64,000 bases of DNA from Nautilus pompilius (lineage: Eukaryota; Mollusca; Cephalopoda; Nautilida; Nautilidae), in assembly GCA_018389105.1 (NCBI GenBank), contig JACATO010001026.1, forward strand, positions 62,001 through 126,000, given 5' to 3'. Of the stretch, positions 32,021 through 44,660 are shown piece after piece; position 1 is the first letter of the stretch, and every line of letters starts with the position of its first letter. Position numbers and translations under genes: made by a program. Under the pieces are notes generated by a model, which searched no databases, was not told where the DNA came from, and was given only the letters and a program-made list of their open reading frames with translations.

Positions 32021-35000
32021 TGGTATTATTATTATTAAGCCACTCTGTGAAAGCAGAATAGAAAGTGTAAAAATGTTGAGGTAACAATCTGGACAGAAGA
32101 AACCAGAAATCAAAAGGCTAAGAGTAAAAAAAGTCATTGGTCTCTGATTTCTAGCTTCAAGTTTCTAAATTTTGAATTTTTTGTATGACAAACAAATTCA
32201 ACAAAATAGAACAAGTTGCGTCTACTTAAATTTGTGTTAAATTAATTTGAAAATAAAATAAATTCCTTCACTTTGAAATTCATTTATTTAAATTCAAATA
32301 TATTTCCACTATTTCTTAAATGATTCTAGAAATGTCATTAGGCAATGGCACACTGTATGTATTGTGCATATTAACCCTTGTGGTTAAATGGCTGCCATGA
32401 ATATTCCCATTCCCTATAAGAGGTGTGCCTGAAGTTGAGGATGTCTATGGTTTTAGTTCTGCCAATATTTTTCATAGTTGCTGAACTATACATAAACTTC
32501 TTTCTTGGTGAGGCAAGGTCTTGTCCAGCAATTATTTGATTGAAAGTAACTAACCCTACTCATAACAGAAAACACAAGAATTTCCATATTGTTAGATAGT
32601 GAGACCTAATGTTGGTCTGGAATCAAAAGTGCCACTTTCCAATTTAGTTGATAGTTCTGAGCAATTAACCTTCTTCACAATCAAGCATATTTCACAGATC
32701 AAACAGAAAATGAAATTGCAGTTGACACTGATTGCTCCCATGATCTCATAAGTGTGTGAAGTAAAAATAGCTTGTGTTGATGAAACAACAGTCAGTATTG
32801 GAAGCATGTGCATCAATCACCAAGAATTGCTGGTCTTCTTTGTACCACTGTTGCAATCCTTCATCTTGTACATTCCAAAGCACACATTGAGAAGATAGAA
32901 GCAGCCTTTACTATTTGCATAGGATCAAAATCCATCATAATTAAGCTAAGGTTGGAGTACTGTCTGAGGTTGATAAAATGACAAAACAAAGTTATGTAGA
33001 TGGCCTTCTGCTTAATTCAGCACAAAGCATACAATTATCATTATGATTATGGATTTTTAGAAACAAAATAACCTTAAAAAGGTAACAAGTTCTGTACGTA
33101 CATATATTTTTCAAGTATACATTAAATTAATCTAAAATAGAAATTGTGACAAGTTCTCCTATTAAAACTAGAATAAATAAATTATAGTTGATATATTGCA
33201 TTATTTTGAAACAAACAGTTCTAGAATGAATGGCAGCTATGGACTGTGAACAGCTGGTAGAATTGACTCGAAACAATTTAAAATGTTCTGTCAGCAAACC
33301 AATCACTGGATTTTTAAAGCAGATTCAAACTAGAGCAGAGCAGTAACAACCAGAAATATACAACTTTGCAAGGACATCACTGTCATACTGCAGAAATGAT
33401 TCACCACGTACTCAACAGTTATAACAAGCTCACTGAGTGTTTCCTACAACATAGCAGTGTTTGTGTATTGTATGGAAAATGTTGCAAACAGTATGCAGCT
33501 GAACAGAAACACTTATACTCATAGCAATGATGCTAGACTAATGGTTTTCTGAGCTAGTTTCTCATTGTCTAAAACATTCCTTTTAAATAGAACAACAGGT
33601 TCTAAACATCTTTAACTGAGCATTATTAGGAGCATGAGCATGTTCACCAGGTCAGGAGATAACTTTTATATTACAAACCTTTTACTTGACTTTACACAGC
33701 TTTTTTCCTGCACAGCTCACACTGAAAAAAAAAACAAAAAACCACCATGAATAAGAACTTTTGCATCAATTATTTGTGAACATCAAAACCTAATTTATTT
33801 TTGCTTCAAACAGGTTGCATAAAGTCCAAAATTATGAGGAGGGAGGCCAAATAACCAGAGGACAAAAGGACAAAAGTGGTGGGAACAGGTTTTACTACTG
33901 TTTTGGGGTATAAATACAATGGTTTGTTTCTAAAATATTATATCATCTACATTATTACAACTTTCTTTAAACTATTTACATCAGGAAATACAGTTTCTAA
34001 TAATAGGGCATAAGCACTGCACTGTGCTAATGACTTAGATGAATTTTAAGAAATTTAACCCCTTCCTTAGTCAAAACTGTTTGTATTCAGTCTCATTCTT
34101 GCATTTTACCATCAGTTACCATTTTGGTTCTAAAACATATTGGCAGCACTAAAGGTATTTCTGCATATTAATTTTACATGCTTCAATAGATAATAACAAA
34201 AGGCACATAACAGGTTTTGTTTTTATATATTATTATAAATAAAAGAAAATAATTTCTCTGGTAGTAAATTCTAATTAAAGAAACTATTAATAATAAAAAC
34301 ATGGCAGTTTCATTCTCACAAACACTCTGCACATAAATAAAGACAGCAGCAGCAATATTCTATTCAGTTGAGGCTAAATGGCTTATCAAAGATAACAAAA
34401 TCCAGACTTTCCAATGTGAAGGAAAGTGGATGCTAAGAAGCCCTCTATTATATATTGGCCATTTACTGAAACAAAAGCCCAGCTCTAGAGTGTATTTTTA
34501 GTTTGGCTAAATCAATAATAAGACAATCAATCAAAAACAATGTAAACAAATTAACCAACTACAGAAAGACAAACCAAAGATGATTTAATTAGTGTATTTA
34601 CAAAGGTTCACTAGTTTCAAAGTAAAAAAAAAAACAAAACCAGAAATCAAGTAGAATTAATTAAATTTTTTAAAAACAAAAATTTTTCAACTATATTTTC
34701 TTTTAAGTATAAAATTTATTATTTAAGAATTAGAACAAGTGATAAATACATTTTGAAAATTAAAACATTTGTTTTATTGCATAAATATTTTTTATGTTAA
34801 TGGACAAGTTAAATTGATTTCCAATCAACTCAGTAAATTATTTCTGACATTTGACTATAAATAATCCTATTTTTATTTTTTAATTTTTACAATTTTACAT
34901 GACATTACTGTCCAAAAGACATCTGTATGCTTAATTTCATCAATATCTGATGCCAATCATGCAACTTTAAATTTATGAAAATTAGAATCTAAAGACATGT

Positions 35001-36236
35001 AGAACTTACTGGTTTTGAATTTCTCTTATCTATTGTTAAACCTAACTTGAAGATTCAACTATAACAACATAGATTATGCCTGAAAAATAAAAATTACAGA
35101 TTAAAAAAAATTGTGGCTTTTAAACAAATGCAGAGAATAGATAAGTAATACAATGTTTCTCTCTTTCCCATAGTCTCCTTTAATTAAAATAAATTTAATA
35201 ATGCAGATTCAATTAATAATAATATTTTAGTAGAATCTACAAAAGGATATAATCAAAAATTGGAAAAGTACTAAATTTGTAAATGGCCCCTTTGGGGCTT
35301 AGTGTATTGGCTATTTTATTAATGAAGAAAAATTCACAAATGTCCAATTTACTCCTATATCTAAATAGCTTGAGCTGAAGAACCCTTCTATCAGAATTAG
35401 TAGCTAATGTAAAAATATTTCAAAATTTACATATTAAATAATTTAAATACTTAATCTAAGCTACAAATGTGATCTGTACTATCAGTAGTAGTAGTCTAAA
35501 CAGATGAATTGTAACTACTGTCTAATTTTAGTATTCTGAATGACTAAAATAAAGCTGGGGAAATGCTATTTACAAAAAGTAGTCATGGGTTTCAACAGTT
35601 GTTCATTTACTACTACAGTGACACAAAATGCTAGAACCAACCCTTTATTAACTGCCACTATGTTTACAGTACAAAAGAATTTACATTTACATACTAACAT
35701 TGCTGTACAATAGACAAATATTTTCAATGCATTAATATTACTAGAATACTAAAATTTTTAATAAATATATTATATGAACAAATTTATTCTACATTTGAAA
35801 ATACAAATTTTTAACTTGCAGTGAACAATTTCAAATTGATTATCATGTGATGAGTTACTTCTTTGTTCATCATAATTCAATGAGGACATCACAAAAATAA
35901 CCAATTAACACCTGTAACCTTAAATATGAAAAAGTGGCAATGAACATTATATAAATAGCTAGTGAAACCTTTGCAATTTTTTCAATTTATGTTTAGACAT
36001 TTGAATGTTGCATACAGTAAAGCATAGTATGACTTAATTTTATTCTTCAGAAAAAGTTCCTATCTTCAGCGCTTAGAATTTACATAGATTTAACATTAAA
36101 ACAATGAAGAGAAATAATTCGTGATTATGCATATTTTTAGGTTTGATGCTGCACACATCTAATACATGTTTTCAAGTGTTTGTTTGTTTTTTACCGTTTC
36201 ATGGCCAAATTGTAGCAGCTAGAAATTAAAATTTTG
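32021..36236. other. AT-rich stretch, mostly without recognisable gene
   Basis: About 4.2 kb with homopolymer runs and no identified transposon. One short protein-like frame on the plus strand at 33,224-33,424 is described under findings. A minus-strand frame at 32,592-32,816 shows no family resemblance. Confidence 0.4.
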
Positions 36237-36966
36237 GTTGTTAACACATCATGTTTGCCAACTTCTCAAAATTTTTAACAGCAAACCAAGCAATTTACAA
36301 ACAAAACTGGTTTAAAGTCAATCAATTTGTGAATACCCATGCATTCTTTGATTTTGTCATTTGTTTTCAATTCTGCAGGTCTCAAGATATCATATTTTCA
36401 TTTTTGTAAATTTCAGACTTAATCTTAACACAATACACAATATTTCTTTTTTTTACTTCCAGAAAACAGGGTTGAGGCACCAAATGTACAGGTGTATATA
36501 TATATAATATCATTGAGCATTGAGGGAGTAATTTCTTTGGCTGTCCTATTTATGATTTTTTTCATACTTAGTTGTTGAATTAGTCTATATATGTATTTGT
36601 TTTCATTTCTGAGGACCTCATACATTATCTTGAAATATTTTCTCAGTTTCTAAATAGATTGTTCATTACCTATGTTGATTACCACCATGACTAATGGTAA
36701 AAGTTTTGTTGCAAATCTGGAATAACAAAATAAGAAACATAAAAATTTTAATCTTACTAAATAATGAAGAATTAGAAATTTGGGCAGGGGTTCCCTTGGC
36801 CCTGAGCCTTTATAAAAATTTTAGTTTAAATAAAAACAATAAACCTAATAACGGATGCAACATAATCAGTCAAAGAATTAAAGCATTTCACAAACATCAA
36901 GTATAAAATAAAATAGGCCTAACCTTGCAAAATGCATCTGTTTTCAATGTACATTTGGCCACCAAA
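36237..36966 (-). repeat. Inverted duplicate B, mariner-free (empty site)
   Basis: Reverse-complement counterpart of 2640-4962. Reading it reversed, the sequence around the other copy's mariner insertion runs AAATACATATATAGACTAAT with no interruption (about 36,580-36,600), exactly what is predicted before a TA insertion. A 66-codon open frame on the minus strand (36,425-36,625) has no known relative and is broken in the other copy. Confidence 0.82.
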
Positions 36967-39050
36967 GGAAATTCTGCTTCCCAAGACATCTGGAATGAGC
37001 ACTCGTTAACTCAGTTATAGCATGCAGATTTAACTTTTTTAGAACTAAATAAACCATTTATTTAAAATAGATTTTAAAATCACTTATATTTATATTCATT
37101 CAATCTATCCGTGCTTCAATTTTTTTTTACAGCAGTCTTATCATGATATAGCTAACTGTAAAACATGACTCATTTTAAAAATTTGGACTGCTTAGCTGTT
37201 AGTTGTTCATACTTAGCATGATGACAGTCTTAAGTAAGAAGGAAGTATCCTGTTGTTTAAATCAATTTATATTAAAACCTATTCAACAAACCAAAAACAA
37301 CCATTAACTATTATTTCTACTTTAATATCATTCTAACTATAATTAGTATTTTCTGCGCAAGCTGTATAATCCCTTTCTTTTGTAATTGCTCTTGAAGTTA
37401 TTTTAAAACATTACACTTTCCTAAAAGTCCTTGAAAAAAAAATTAAATATTATTGCATTAGCTTTCAACATGGATATAATCATTTTTAAAAACTTAAATT
37501 GACTAAGGTCATTGCAGAATAGAATGTGCAGACATAAATGTCAAAATATGACATAAAGTTTTGTTTTTTTAAGTCTAAAAATACACATTACTCCTATAGT
37601 AACAATATCAATTTGATCAACTACAAATCAAGGATACAATAAAATTTTCACTGTACTGTTTCAAATGCTAAATACATAGTAGTTTTTCTTGAATCTATAA
37701 ATTTCCAGGAAATAATTTAATTGCATAATTTGTGGATTTGCCATATTATCTAATAAGTATCCTAGTGCAAATTCATACTTAGTTGTATTTACCTAAAATA
37801 TTTTGTTAATGAAAATCTTACATTTGAAAAGAATGAGTATTATATCTATTCACAGTAAAAAAAAAAGGTTTTTTTTTTAAAAATAAATGTAGTTAACTGA
37901 CTCCAGTTTCTCTGATCCATTAAGTCAGATAATTTTTTCTGTTCTTCACATAAAAACTCGAAATGGCTGTTGTAGATTCCACCAATCGTTTACATCTGAC
38001 AATAAAATTTCTTCATCTGAATCCTATCCATAAGACAGGTAGAACTGAGACCATTAAACATCAGAATCTGACTGGTATAATGCACTTTTCCAAAAATGGA
38101 AGATAGACACAAAGTATTTTATGCCTGTTAGAACCAGTTCAAAAGCACATTTTAAAATCTCTGGCTATTTGTTGCCAGGCAAAGATTTTTCTTTTGCCTA
38201 AAGCTTGATGGAGATTGATGAAGCAAGCTTGCAATTCAGCATTACTTTTTTGATTTTTTGTTGTTGGTAGATTTATAATTTTCTTGAAATATATTTTTTA
38301 ATTTATCAGAAATTTCTTCAGCTTCAGAGTCTTTGTTAGCTGATTTATTAATTTATATCACAAACTTGATTGCTGAGGTGATTTCTGGATTTATTCTCTC
38401 TTCAAGTTCCTCATCTTTATTACTTAAATGATTTTTCACAGGAAGTCTTATTTTCCTTTGTGGTTGATGTATTTGAAGAAAAAAACAGATTTTCCCATCT
38501 TCTCAAAAGCAGTTTAAGTTTTTACAACTTAAATGCTCGTTTTTTAGTTAACTTATTGCAGTTGGTCCAGTCATCTTGTCATTGAACAAAAAATCAGTTT
38601 CAGTTACTGGTGTATATAGACTATCTTTTATTTGATCATGAAATACTACATGCAAACTTCATATTACATTATTATTGCCCAGAACAGATGCAATTTTACC
38701 TTATAGTGTTAACCAGTCAAATGATTATTCTTTGTTACTAAAAATAAAAAAATAAAATGTTTGTTGTGATACCATTACATCTAGTTTCAGCTTTATGCCA
38801 AACACTTTTCCAATGAATTCCACTGTTTGAGTTTGCATCTTAAATGTATCACAAACAGTGACAAATTTTAACTAGAGAGAAGCACAACTTATGCAACAAA
38901 GTCTTGGTCTGCAACAGTAAACCAATTCGTAGTTAAGTATACTATTTGCCAGGGCCATATCATGCAACCCACCTAGCAATTTCGAAATCTTTAGAAAGCG
39001 TACAAACACATTATTAGTCGCTTGAGATACAGAATATGGTAATAATAATA

Positions 39051-39097
<47 letters not shown>

Positions 39098-39540
39098 TAA
39101 AATTGAAACAATAAACTATAATTCGAAATACTACACATTACGCTATTTTTTTTGTAAAATTTCATTGTAGTTCACAAGCAATTGTGCACATGCGCCTGTA
39201 AATGTAAATTTCCTGCAAATTTAAAAGAAAAAAAAGCACGTTTTACTGTTCCATTGGTGCATGTAAAAATTTAATTATTAATATGTTTCTATACTTAATA
39301 TTAAAATATATATTAGGTGTAACTATGGAAAGCGAGTTTTAAATTCCAACAAGATTTCCTATATACTAAGGCGTTCAATCAGCGAAGAAACCTGAAACAA
39401 AATAAGCAAGCAACGCTCATCATTATTCGATGAAGACAGGAAGAAATTGTCATCAATTGAAAGAGTTTTCCTGTTTGTGACGCCAGCAAAATAATGTCAG
39501 AAGTGTTGTGAAGAAGTCTATTTGAAACAGCGTACAGAAC
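36967..39540. other. AT-rich stretch with a possible cryptic coding relic
   Basis: Mostly AT-rich. The minus strand at 37,930-38,520 has protein-like runs in shifting frames (see findings). A (TAA)n array lies at 39,043-39,099. Nothing else was recognised. Confidence 0.4.
39043..39099. repeat. (TAA)n microsatellite
   Basis: About 18 repeats of the trinucleotide with one early interruption. Confidence 0.95.
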
Positions 39541-39546
39541 TGAGAT

Positions 39547-39555
39547 GATGGCGGC
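39547..39555 (+). promoter_or_regulatory. YY1-like motif in the DR1 leader
   Basis: GATGGCGGC lies about 45 bp before the DR1 start codon. The core AAGATGGCGGC is the YY1 site often found just downstream of transcription starts of housekeeping genes. It suggests that the duplicate included the original promoter region rather than being an mRNA copy. Confidence 0.35.
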
Positions 39556-39598
39556 GATATTTTAAGTACTTCCAGAGAAAAGGAAGGGAAGTGGAAGA

Positions 39599-39809
39599 AT
39601 GGCAGACAACCGTGATGACAATGAGCTCAGTATTCCCTGAGCGGCTGTAAACAAAATGATAAAATAACTGGTTCCTAGCATAAGAGTTGCCAACGATTCA
39701 CAATAACTTATTTGAGTTGTTGCAGAGAGTTTATTCATTTTGTCATCTGAAGCAAATGAAATATACAACAAACAGAAGAAAACCATATCACCAGATGATA
39801 TCCGTGGAG
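39599..39809 (+). pseudogene. DR1: DR1 pseudogene exon 1 (histone fold)
   Basis: Covers the N-terminus and most of the histone fold. The frame stays open to indels for 70 codons but has four stops: one in place of the Arg after SIP (probably CGA to TGA), one in place of Glu after MIK, and two in the RVAND helix region. One codon appears lost around the Cys-Cys segment. The exon end before GTTGGT gives a phase-1 junction compatible with exon 2. Confidence 0.88.
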
Positions 39810-40314
39810 GTTGGTTCGTCTGACATTTATTATCTTTTAAAACTCTACCGTTATCCCTCACCTAAGGTTGTATAAATCATTGTGACTTTTCCTTTTGTTG
39901 AAAAGAAAATATTACTGCAGTCTTGTTGTAGTTCTTTTGTAAAACACAGGCTGTATTACCCAAATTAGAAGGTTTATTCGGACATAAAATCCAAGTATGC
40001 AAATAATAGCGACCGCCATGAAGAATGATTATCAGATCGTGCGTGTCGCCTACAACAGACACAAAAGCACAAATGTCGCTTACAACATTAAAGAAAGATT
40101 ATAAATAATAACATTACTACAAACTATGACAACTCTTAATTACATATTTCATCATACTATATCGAGATGTAAATTACTGTATACATTTACAACACATGCG
40201 TATGTATTTTCATAATTTCTAATTCATTTTATCTCAAACCAAAAAAGCTACAACTATACATCAGAATTTTTTGTGGAACAGATATTAGAAACTTTCAGTT
40301 CTAAATTTATAACA

Positions 40315-40802
40315 TTAATTGTCCATTAGTGTTTCTTGATAAACTGATGCCACGGAGAAAATTTTTGTTTGATTTATACCATGCTTGCCTTCTGAGTTCT
40401 GCTTCCATTTGCCTCCACTTATCTCTGCGAGAGACTGGATTTCCAACTTTTTGTTCACATCAAACAAAGCTGCAAGAACAAACTGAATGTTGAGGATGAA
40501 TGAGGTTGGCTTTGGCCAATACACAGCCACGAATTTCCAAGCTGGCTGCCCAGAAGAAACAACAAGCATCACATTAGGCCCACTAAATTTTGAGGAAGGA
40601 TGAGTGTAAAATGTTTTTTCCTGGTGAATTTCTCTCAAAACTGTCAATATATTCAAATAAAACTCTTATTTATGTGATTTTTTTTTTTTTGCTAAATTTA
40701 TTCTTTGAAAAAATTTTTCAATTATGGAAGTGTAGCAGGGGGTCTCAGGTCTTTTGAACATTAGAAAAAGGTCCACGGGTCCAAAAAGGTTGGGAACCAA
40801 TG
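40315..40802 (-). mobile_element. hAT-like terminal fragment
   Basis: The right end, read on the minus strand, is CATTGGTTCCCAACCTTTTT followed by GGACCCGTGGACC, the usual CAGTGGTTCCCAACC-type hAT end with one change. It lies inside intron 1 of the DR1 pseudogene. The left limit is uncertain. A minus-strand open frame at 40,315-40,656 (113 codons) may belong to it but matches nothing I know. Confidence 0.45.
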
Positions 40803-42229
40803 ATCTAACCCTTCGATGATCATCTGATGACATCATCATCTGGTGATTGGTTAGTGATATCAACGAGCATGTGCCGCATCGGATTCGCAGACTGGCATGA
40901 TGATGAGGCAACCTGTGTTGGCAGCCACAGATTATATTTGTAATGAAAACATTAGGGTGTCGAGTCCCTCACTGAGTGATTATTAATCAAGTGCGTGCGC
41001 GGACAGTGCTAGTATATACCAGAGACCCCATTGTTTAAGCGTCGTGAAACGGTTGTGTTTTTTGTCATTCCCCCCCTACTTTATCTCTATTTCGCACGCG
41101 CACTCACATTTGTCTTGGCTAGTTGTTGGTCAGCAGACAAGCTGACACTACTCAGCCAACACGACTGAGTGCACAAGTCAGGATGAAAATTCCTTCAGCC
41201 ATATGATTGATATATTCGTAATCTACATAAAAAGTTCTTTGAGACTGATGATTTTGACCATCTTGGTGCAAAAGTAAGGATTTCTTTGCAGCTTACGAAG
41301 ATGCAGCATTGCATGACATAGCCAAGACGCACGAAAATAGATGGTGAAAATAAAAATAGAAGCACTTGAGTGCCAGAGTTGAATTTTGAATATGTCAGAA
41401 CTGGACATCAGAGCTTTCATTTGCAATAAAAATTAATCTTGCTAACATTGTGTGACATGGCCAAATTGGCCGCTGAAATGGCCACTTTTCCATGTGAAAG
41501 CAAGTTCAGACTGAGATATCTCGGGGGATATCAGTCATATCATCAAAATGTTATTTTCTACTCTTTATATGACTAATCATCATATATTGAAAACTCAATC
41601 TGCACGGTTCTGGATGGTAAAGCAGATACTCTAAGAAGCCACCAAAAATGCCAAAAAAACAAAGCAGCCCAAATTTTTTCTCGCTTTTGCAGAGTGCCGA
41701 CAGGAAAAGGTTAAGAGATACAGAAAAACCAAATGGATAGTCATAATCTACGTAAAATGTTCTTCCAGATTGAAAAGTTAGGTATCTGTAGCCCAACAGG
41801 AACTAGTAAAAAAATGTAGGCATAAATGGAAGAAAATTAATGATGTTTTTGAGTCTGAAAGGGGACTATGCACAAACACGACCATATCTCGGTCAATTCT
41901 TTACTTAGGATGCTCAAATTTCACATTTAGAATTCAAAATGCTTCTACTACAACATATATTTTTTTGCAAATTTTTCTGTAGGGGTCGGGTTTCTTCGAG
42001 TCTGGAATTTGGTCCACTTGACGTGGAATGTCTCCATTTATTAAAGTTAAAAGCCTATAGCTGCCAGAGCATATCTGGCTACTAGCGCTACTTAATTTCA
42101 CCTTAAAAACATAGTCGAGTCAATAGCAAGTTTTGATGAACAAAGGGAGATAATCAAAACTTAATGTTTAAAGAAATATTTTGTTAGATATCTCCCCTTA
42201 ATTTTCATTTTTTGTGTATACTATTGCAG

Positions 42230-42386
42230 CTCTGGATAATGGTTTCAAAGCTTACAAAGATGATGCAATCGAAGTTTTAGAAGCTAAAGCTGTAACTGCT
42301 AAGAAACGCTGAAGTGTTCAAGGCTAGAAAACCTTGGAATACCAAAAGAAGAATTATTTTGACAACAACAGGAATTATTTGCCAAA
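42230..42386 (+). pseudogene. DR1: DR1 pseudogene exon 2
   Basis: Follows acceptor ATACTATTGCAG and precedes donor GTAAGG. It encodes the end of the histone fold and the RLENLGIPKEEL linker of DR1. There is a TGA in place of an Arg in the K-K-R-R segment, a 1-base deletion shortly after, and another TGA before QQQELF. Confidence 0.88.
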
Positions 42387-43059
42387 GTAAGGCTAAGTTT
42401 GGTTGTTTAAGACGGGATTATTTTACACTAAATTTGATTGAATCCATGGTGGTCATTTCAACCTAAAACAGCATTTAAATTTTATTTTTGTAATAACATA
42501 AATATTCCCCATCTATTTTAAGATGGAGATATTAAGTTTGCTTATGAAATATTCTATAGATTTACAAGAGAAGTAAATGTGATTCTTTTTTTTTTTGTGA
42601 TCAAATTGTATCTGTCACAAATTAATGAAATTTCACTGTATTAATTCACTTCTGAATTTTTCTAGTATACTTACATTTATTATTATATCATGAAGTCCTG
42701 ATTATTGAACTTTTTTAACATTATATTTCATTAATAAGCTTTCTGGCAATGTATTCCTTTATGGAGATGATGATCTAAAACAAAAGTATAGCAAATCAAT
42801 TACAAATTTAATTTTTTGGAAAAATGTATTAATGACAATTTGCAAAGTCCAATTTAGAATTTTAAATAAAAAATGTTCACGTTTATATAATTTTATGTAT
42901 TACCCTGTGTTAAACCTTATTACTAAAAACAATATGAACTTTTAAAAATGAAACAAATAATACTAAAAAGAAAGTAGGGGAGTCAGAAACATGTTAGTTT
43001 TAAATAAATTTTTTTAATGAACATCAACAATTGAAACTTTATACATTTTCATTATTTAG

Positions 43060-43230
43060 GCTCGACTAGAATGACAACAACATGAGCATCAGCAATGGTT
43101 CCAAGTACAGAATGCACTGCATTGCAACAGCAGGGTTCCAGAACAACTAACAGCCGTCTGTAGATAGCCAGGATGTTTATTCTTAGAGCAACTCCATTAC
43201 AGAAGTTATAAAATGCAGTGCCTAGTTTTT
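43060..43230 (+). pseudogene. DR1: DR1 pseudogene exon 3 (Gln-rich C-terminus)
   Basis: Starts after the acceptor TTCATTATTTAG. ARLE, stop, QQHEHQQWFQVQNA corresponds to the ARQQQAELAQQEWLQMQ region of human DR1. A later frame reads ALQQQGSRTTNSRL. The exact 3' end cannot be set. Confidence 0.8.
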
Positions 43231-44350
43231 GGTGTATTACATCTGAAGTGAGAATTTAAAAATTTTTTTATAAAATTATATATACAACTTTTATCATGAA
43301 ATTTTTAAATAATGTAACTTTTTTATTATAGCCATTACTATTACTGGAAATATAATAAAATTTATTTGATATTATTTATTTTTGTTGAAGTAAATTGATA
43401 ATTTTATAATTGTAAAATTGACCGGCTGAATGATTAAGACATATAATTATGTTTAATGTCATCTACATAGTGTAAACGCTTCTGATAAAAATGTCTGAAG
43501 TTACTTCGGAGTTATTCTAGTTAAAGCATTTTGTTAGCTACCACTATAACTTGTAAATTCTATTTAATAATTTAGTTTCCAACAGATTCTCTTGGTTTCT
43601 CAATCATAAAAGATTATTATTACAATGTAAGTTGTTTATATAATTATTTTTAATTTAGGGATTGTCTACATGTAAGAAGAATTCTTTCATTAATGTTTGA
43701 AAGATAAACTAATTTATCAAATACATTTTTACAGAGTTTTCCACATGAAATGATTCACAGAGATGAAATTTTGAAACAGAGATCTGCAATTTTTGTTTGT
43801 GTATTAAAAATAAAAAGATGAAGATCCATCTTCCAAAAAATGACAAGTATATAGAAGAGTGTATATCCCCTTTAACCTTAGTTACTTATTTGCTAGTGTA
43901 ATGATGAAAGAATAAATTCATTAATATAAATTCTTATGAGTTATTGTTTATTTAATATTAATGTGTTATTAAGCATTAGAATAATCATACAAAATGAAAT
44001 GGAAATTATCATTTTGTAATTAAAGAGTGACAGCCAGTGTAGATCAAAGGAAGCTTAAGTGAATAGTTATTAGCTTTCGATTGACAGGCCACTATTTATC
44101 TTACAGTTCACCTGCTTTTAGATTCTACTTCCTGCTTTTACCACACTTATTTACCACTGTCCAATCCAAAAGGTTTATCAATCTGATACTTTTTGACTAC
44201 AGGTAAACTCCTGGTACTTCTTGTAAACAAATTCCTAGTCAGTTTTCAAAATCTGCATTTTTTTCTCATTTAAGCACAAAATGACATAAATTACTAACAT
44301 TTTTAGATCTCTATTTTATTGCTTGCTATTTGATATATATAAATATATTA
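43231..44350. other. AT-rich stretch
   Basis: Possibly the former 3' untranslated and downstream DNA of the DR1 copy. No feature was recognised. Confidence 0.4.
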
Positions 44351-44660
44351 CAAGTTGAACCATTTTAATCTGGCATGATTTAGTGGTGCAAAGTTCCTGC
44401 AGTAGTCCTGATTAGGTGTTTTGTGCTATTGTTTAACTAATCTACCCCTAAATATGTCATCTAAGAGACCAACAAAGCAGGGAAAATTTGGGTAATGCTT
44501 AAGTGTATGTGTCAATATCAATAGAGCAAAAGGTGGAATTGTTGCAGAAATTGGAAAAAGACACATTGGAACATGCCTTATGAGAGGTTTACAATGTAAA
44601 GTCATCTACATTTTATGAGGTGAAGAAACAAAAGAATCAGCTCTTTAAGTAAAAAATCTA
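44351..44660 (+). pseudogene. Tigger-type 5' end with CENP-B-like helix remnant
   Basis: After a TA the sequence CAAGTTGAACCATTTTAATC, then TGGCA, resembles a pogo/Tigger end. About 105 bp in, frames give MSSKRPTKQGK and, shifted, ELLQKLEKDTLEHVL, stop, VYNVKSSTFYEVKKQKNQLF. The pattern LL-x-K-L-E-K followed by S-T-x-Y-x-x-K-K-Q-K is the first DNA-binding domain of Tigger transposases. The remainder of the element was not identified. Confidence 0.6.

Larger units (their letters stand above)
39599..43230 (+). pseudogene. DR1: DR1 (NC2-beta) gene copy, non-processed pseudogene
   Basis: DR1 (NC2-beta) is a histone-fold protein that pairs with DRAP1 and represses TBP at core promoters. Three exons match it in order on the plus strand. 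Exon 1 (39,599-39,809) reads MADNRDDNELSIP, stop, AAVNKMIK, stop, then RVANDSQ, stop, and LSSEANEIYNK with KKTISP. Exon 2 (42,230-42,386) reads ALDNGFKAYKDDAIEVLEA and, after an indel, LGIPKEELF, stop, QQQELFAK. Exon 3 (43,060 on) reads ARLE, stop, QQHEHQQWFQVQNA, then a Gln-rich frame. Both introns retain recognisable GT and AG sites. At least six nonsense changes, a codon loss and frameshifts show a dead gene. Retained introns mean it arose by DNA duplication, not retroposition. Confidence 0.9.

Noticed and set aside
36425..36625. 66-codon frame shared partly by the two inverted duplicates, considered as a gene
   Set aside because: It is broken in the other copy, ends in low-complexity sequence and has no known relative.
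39562..39861. 99-codon minus-strand frame
   Set aside because: It is the antisense shadow of DR1 pseudogene exon 1.
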